The notes under the pieces were generated by a model. It searched no databases. It saw only the letters and a program-made list of their open reading frames with translations, and had not been told where the DNA came from. A DNA stretch of 10,956 bases, from NCBI GenBank assembly GCA_903854305.1, contig CAINWC010000440.1, forward strand, positions 1-10,956, in the 5' to 3' direction. The first letter of the stretch is position 1. Each line of letters begins with the position of its first letter. Position numbers and translations under genes: made by a program. Below are positions 8,658 to 10,956 of the stretch, piece by piece. This DNA is from an uncultured Pseudomonadota bacterium (GTDB taxonomy: Bacteria; Pseudomonadota; Gammaproteobacteria; Burkholderiales; Methylophilaceae).

Positions 8658-9556
8658 GGATTCACCTCCTGCCAGATCGGTAGCGTCTGCCAGTTTGCGG
8701 GAAAGTCCATTGCAGAGGTATTAATGGCGTGCTGTTGAATCAGTTTTTTAAGACCAGTTCGCCAATGGTGGTGTGGCGCAACAATGTTCATGCAATGCAA
8801 CAGAATTACCAAGCTGTTGTATAGTTTTCTGGAGCCATGCGCCCACTGCGCTGTTAACCCCGCTGGTTTCCTGCCAGGTGCTTTTGGCGTAATAGTGAAT
8901 TCACGATTCCATAGCCTGCTGTGGTGTGCGCAGGTATTTCTAACCAATGAAAGATGACGTAGCCACGATGCCAATACAGATTCATCAACACCGTAAGTCT
9001 TGGCAATCGCTTGGCGCACCTGCATAGGTTTCAGATTGTCGTACCACCGAGAAAGCAAACCTAATGACATTACTTCACATGATGCCCATATCGGTGGTAA
9101 CGCTTCGCTGTAGTTCTGGCGATAGTGTCCTATAAATGTTTCGTCAGAACGAGAAACTTCATCGGTAAGCTTGGTTAGGTTTTGTTGCCAGCGTGCAGCT
9201 TTGAAAGCAATCGTTGAATCAAGATGTGCATGCGGCCCACAATGATGCGCTAATTGATAAGCCCATGCACTACGGACGGATACTTCTATACGCTCGATAG
9301 CATCCAGCACATGCAGCCGCAACTGGCGATCAAAAATATAGAGATTAAGTACCGCATCAAAGCTGGTTCCGGGATGGAAGCGATGGTTATTGTGATCAGC
9401 CTCAAATGGCAGCCAATAAGCACCCATGCGATAATAATTGATGTGCTGAAGATAGAACTCAGCTTCTTGCGGATTCGCAACAACCATGCCGCGTTGCTGA
9501 AGTAGAGCAACTTGATCAGCCCAAGTGATGGCTGGTTTAGTGAAGGGTCGCGTCAT
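8654..9556 (-). CDS. abiF: Abi_2 (AbiD/AbiF) family HEPN abortive-infection protein
   Basis: This 300-residue protein belongs to the Abi_2 family, whose members stop phage growth and are predicted HEPN RNases. The N-terminus ([19 protein letters not shown], then [14 protein letters not shown] at 39-52) is typical. The core has IERIEVSVR at 87-95, and the C-terminal half carries R206-N-T-C-A-H211-H followed by SRLWN, the HEPN catalytic signature. I start at the ATG at 9556, with AGGG 8 bases upstream; this matches where the family begins. An in-frame GTG at 9601 would add 15 residues encoded inside the leader hairpin and is unlikely. It overlaps hsdS by 4 bases. A 157-base gap with its own promoter separates it from hsdM, which suggests independent expression. 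From memory, AbiF proteins have been described as toxins paired with a structured RNA and related to the ancestry of Cas13; the leader here fits that. Confidence 0.9.
   Translation of the reverse strand: MTRPFTKPAITWADQVALLQQRGMVVANPQEAEFYLQHINYYRMGAYWLPFEADHNNHRFHPGTSFDAVLNLYIFDRQLRLHVLDAIERIEVSVRSAWAYQLAHHCGPHAHLDSTIAFKAARWQQNLTKLTDEVSRSDETFIGHYRQNYSEALPPIWASCEVMSLGLLSRWYDNLKPMQVRQAIAKTYGVDESVLASWLRHLSLVRNTCAHHSRLWNREFTITPKAPGRKPAGLTAQWAHGSRKLYNSLVILLHCMNIVAPHHHWRTGLKKLIQQHAINTSAMDFPANWQTLPIWQEVNP
8661..8668 (-). promoter_or_regulatory. strong ribosome binding site for hsdS inside abiF
   Basis: The minus strand reads AGGAGGTGAATCC directly before the ATG of hsdS. AGGAGGTG is a near-perfect anti-16S match, located within the last codons of abiF. 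It fixes the hsdS start and implies efficient initiation in addition to coupling through the ATGA overlap. Confidence 0.8.
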
Positions 9557-9632
9557 GTTTGCAACCCTAGAAATGAGTAACCCGCCGGTTTGAGGATACA
9601 CTTTCGTGCATAGCCTTGGCGGGTTTTGTTGC
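9557..9632 (-). ncRNA. candidate structured RNA upstream of abiF
   Basis: On the minus strand AACCCGCC (9625-9618) pairs perfectly with GGCGGGTT (9586-9579). Inside this 8-bp stem, AUGCAC and GUGUAU form a further stem (one G-U pair) closed by a GAAA tetraloop, and a GG/CC pair lies between the two stems. The whole gives a long interrupted hairpin. GCAAC at 9632-9628 could also pair with GUUGC at 9565-9561 beside the abiF ribosome binding site. The promoter entry places transcription start near 9631, just before the structure. I recall that a conserved RNA motif is known upstream of abiF genes; whether this one matches that covariance model needs a search. It may be an RNA antitoxin, a cis-acting leader, or both. 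The 3' end is unknown. Confidence 0.6.
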
Positions 9633-9636
9633 TTAA

Positions 9637-9715
9637 CATCATATATTTAGTGCACGCGAAATGCAATACCTTATTTGCCGTTATAACGCCATTTGCCATC
9701 ATATAAGTGCGCACT
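9637..9715. repeat. direct repeats and palindromes in the hsdM-abiF gap
   Basis: The nonamer CATCATATA occurs at 9637-9645 and again at 9697-9705, exactly 60 bases apart. Each copy is followed within a few bases by AGTGC, so on the minus strand both read GCACT..TATATGATG. The 9697 copy abuts a perfect 10-bp palindrome, AGTGCGCACT (9706-9715), overlapping the hsdM stop. A second perfect palindrome, CGTTATAACG (9679-9688), lies between the copies and is flanked by two ATTTGCC words. These look like operator-type elements around the abiF promoter; no regulator can be named. Confidence 0.5.
9638..9666 (-). promoter_or_regulatory. sigma70-like promoter before the abiF leader
   Basis: TTGCAT (minus strand, 9666-9661) and TATGAT (9643-9638) are separated by 17 bases. 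The -10 box matches consensus at 5 of 6 positions and the -35 at 3 of 6. Transcription would begin around 9631, immediately before the hairpin, and would run through abiF, hsdS, the HEPN gene and hsdR. Confidence 0.5.
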
Positions 9716-10956
9716 ATTCAGTTACCTCACCCAATAACGCAGCAATTTCAGCTTCTACCTTTTTTAAATCAGCGTCAATATCAGCGAGTTTGCGTGGCGG
9801 CACATATTTGTAGAAAAAACGGTTAAAGTTGACCTCATAACCAACACGGCCAATGTCATGATCTTTGTCGTCTCGGAAGGATTCGTCAATATAGGCATCC
9901 GGCACATGGGGCAGCACCTCACGCGCAAAAAAGTCTTTAATATCTTCCGCAAGTGGTACGTTCTCATAATCCGTTAAATCAGTATCAGAAAGTGCTTGCC
10001 CATCTGCATCCAAAACCGGTTCACTTTCTGGGTCACGCTGTCCAAAAGCATTCACCAGTGCTTTTATCAGTGGCTTTCCAACCTTACCAATAACAGAAGA
10101 TGTTTGTGCTGCTTCGCTCGCAAATGTTTCTGCCCAGTCAAAAGGTTGTATTGTGCCAAGGTGAATTTCTAGTGCTGCATTCCAAGCCTCTTGTTGCTCA
10201 GCAGATAGCTTTAACCATACTTTATCGTCATGCAGTTTATTCACGTTCTCGCGGTTGATTTGCAGAGACATTCTGAGCGGGCGTAGCACTCTAATGCGGC
10301 GATAACCAAAGGTGTGGTAATCAACCATTTGACTAAGCCCGCTGCTTTCAGCAGAGGCGTAGATGTCAACAATCTGCCGGCGTTGATCATCGCTGATGAT
10401 ACGGCGCTTGTTACCTTCATTCTTGATTGAAGTCCAAAGACTGGAGGCGCTGATAAGTTGCACTTTATTTTGACGCTGTACAGGTTTTTTATTGGACAGA
10501 ATCCACAGGTAGGTAGCGATACCCGTCCTGAAGAAGATTTCTGTTGGAAGCATTACTATGGCTTCAATTAAATCATTTTCCAGCAGCCAGCGACGAATTT
10601 CAGACTCACCAGAACCAGCGCCACCATTGAACAGCGGTGAACCAGATAAAACGATGGCGGCACGACCTCCACCATTCTCAGGTAACTCTAATTTGCTGGC
10701 TAAATGCATCAGAAACAGCATTGATCCATCGTTGATGCGTGGCAAGCCAGGACCAAAGCGACCATCGTATTTCTTTTCTGTGTGTTCTGTATTTACTGCA
10801 TCCTGATCCTTCTCCCATTTTTTACCGAAGGGTGGATTAGATAAGCAATAGTGAAATTTATCATTGGCAAATTGATCGTTAGAAAGTGTGCGGCCAAGTT
10901 TTATGTTTTTAGATAAATCACGACCTGGATCTGATTCTAGTGTACGCAACAACATG
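9714..10956 (-). CDS. hsdM: type I DNA methyltransferase subunit (HsdM), 5' end outside the window
   Basis: HsdM transfers methyl groups from S-adenosylmethionine to adenine N6 in the site chosen by HsdS. About 414 residues of the C-terminal part are present. The catalytic motif IV NPPF is at visible residues 40-43 (in CLSNPPFGKKW), followed by the GSMLFLMHLASKL and AIVLSGSPLFNGG segments and the IVMLPTEIFFRTGIATYLWIL block typical of this family. The AdoMet-binding motif I and the N-terminal helical domain would lie beyond position 10956. The frame is open through the window edge, so the methionine closest to the edge should not be taken as the start. The C-terminus ends in a TAG inside the AGTGCGCACT palindrome. 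Its separation from the rest of the operon by 157 bases suggests that the methyltransferase has separate control. Confidence 0.95.
   Translation of the reverse strand, partial: MLLRTLESDPGRDLSKNIKLGRTLSNDQFANDKFHYCLSNPPFGKKWEKDQDAVNTEHTEKKYDGRFGPGLPRINDGSMLFLMHLASKLELPENGGGRAAIVLSGSPLFNGGAGSGESEIRRWLLENDLIEAIVMLPTEIFFRTGIATYLWILSNKKPVQRQNKVQLISASSLWTSIKNEGNKRRIISDDQRRQIVDIYASAESSGLSQMVDYHTFGYRRIRVLRPLRMSLQINRENVNKLHDDKVWLKLSAEQQEAWNAALEIHLGTIQPFDWAETFASEAAQTSSVIGKVGKPLIKALVNAFGQRDPESEPVLDADGQALSDTDLTDYENVPLAEDIKDFFAREVLPHVPDAYIDESFRDDKDHDIGRVGYEVNFNRFFYKYVPPRKLADIDADLKKVEAEIAALLGEVTE

Noticed and set aside
9557..9601. GTG at 9601 as the abiF start
   Set aside because: It would encode 15 extra residues from within the hairpin, lacks a spaced ribosome binding site, and the family N-terminus begins at the ATG at 9556.
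9579..9625. The 8-bp stem followed on the plus strand by TTTTGTT, resembling an intrinsic terminator
   Set aside because: There is no plus-strand gene to terminate, the loop of 31 bases is long for a terminator, and the inner GAAA hairpin plus the upstream minus-strand promoter favour a leader RNA.
9579..9625. Integron attC site
   Set aside because: No RYYYAAC/GTTRRRY core pair in the right positions, no integrase and no cassette array.
3609..10806. Plus-strand open frames of 60-100 codons across the hsd genes
   Set aside because: They are antisense shadows of conserved coding sequence with no domain content.
1..10956. CRISPR array, tRNA or rRNA gene
   Set aside because: No regularly spaced repeats, cloverleaf or rRNA-like sequence was noticed on either strand.

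Overview
The window looks like a chromosomal or plasmid-borne defence island from a mid-to-low GC Gram-negative bacterium, most likely a gamma- or betaproteobacterium. This rests on protein flavour, AGGAGG-type ribosome binding sites and moderate base composition; I cannot name the genus. Every gene I can support lies on the minus strand, so the window reads in gene order from right to left.

Right to centre (10956 to 3376) is a type I restriction-modification locus with two extra genes inserted between its subunits. The order is hsdM (its 5' end lies outside the window), a 157-base gap with a promoter and a structured leader, abiF (Abi_2 family, HEPN RNase signature), hsdS (two target-recognition domains), a second small protein with a HEPN-type RNxxxH motif, then hsdR. 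From abiF to hsdR the genes are joined by 4-base overlaps or a 21-base gap, so they form one translationally coupled operon. The leader before abiF folds into a long hairpin with a GAAA tetraloop, and a sigma70-like promoter lies just in front of it. This fits a small RNA partner of AbiF.

Centre (2085 to 3383) is an intact ISL3-family transposase gene whose GTG start overlaps the hsdR stop. No terminal inverted repeats are evident. A 7-bp direct repeat (ATGTGGA) flanks the gene almost exactly at its ends, and joining the two copies restores an in-frame alternative hsdR C-terminus.

Left (218 to 2004) is a two-gene CBASS-type unit: a CD-NTase (SMODS nucleotidyltransferase) and a four-helix membrane effector (S-4TM). 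The first 217 bases are AT-rich with no gene seen.

Taken together, DNA restriction (Hsd) is interleaved with two putative HEPN RNases and followed by a nucleotide-signalling membrane-disruption system. The layout suggests layered defence in which the HEPN proteins may act as backup or guard modules for the restriction complex. That functional link is inference; gene order, motifs and overlaps are read directly.
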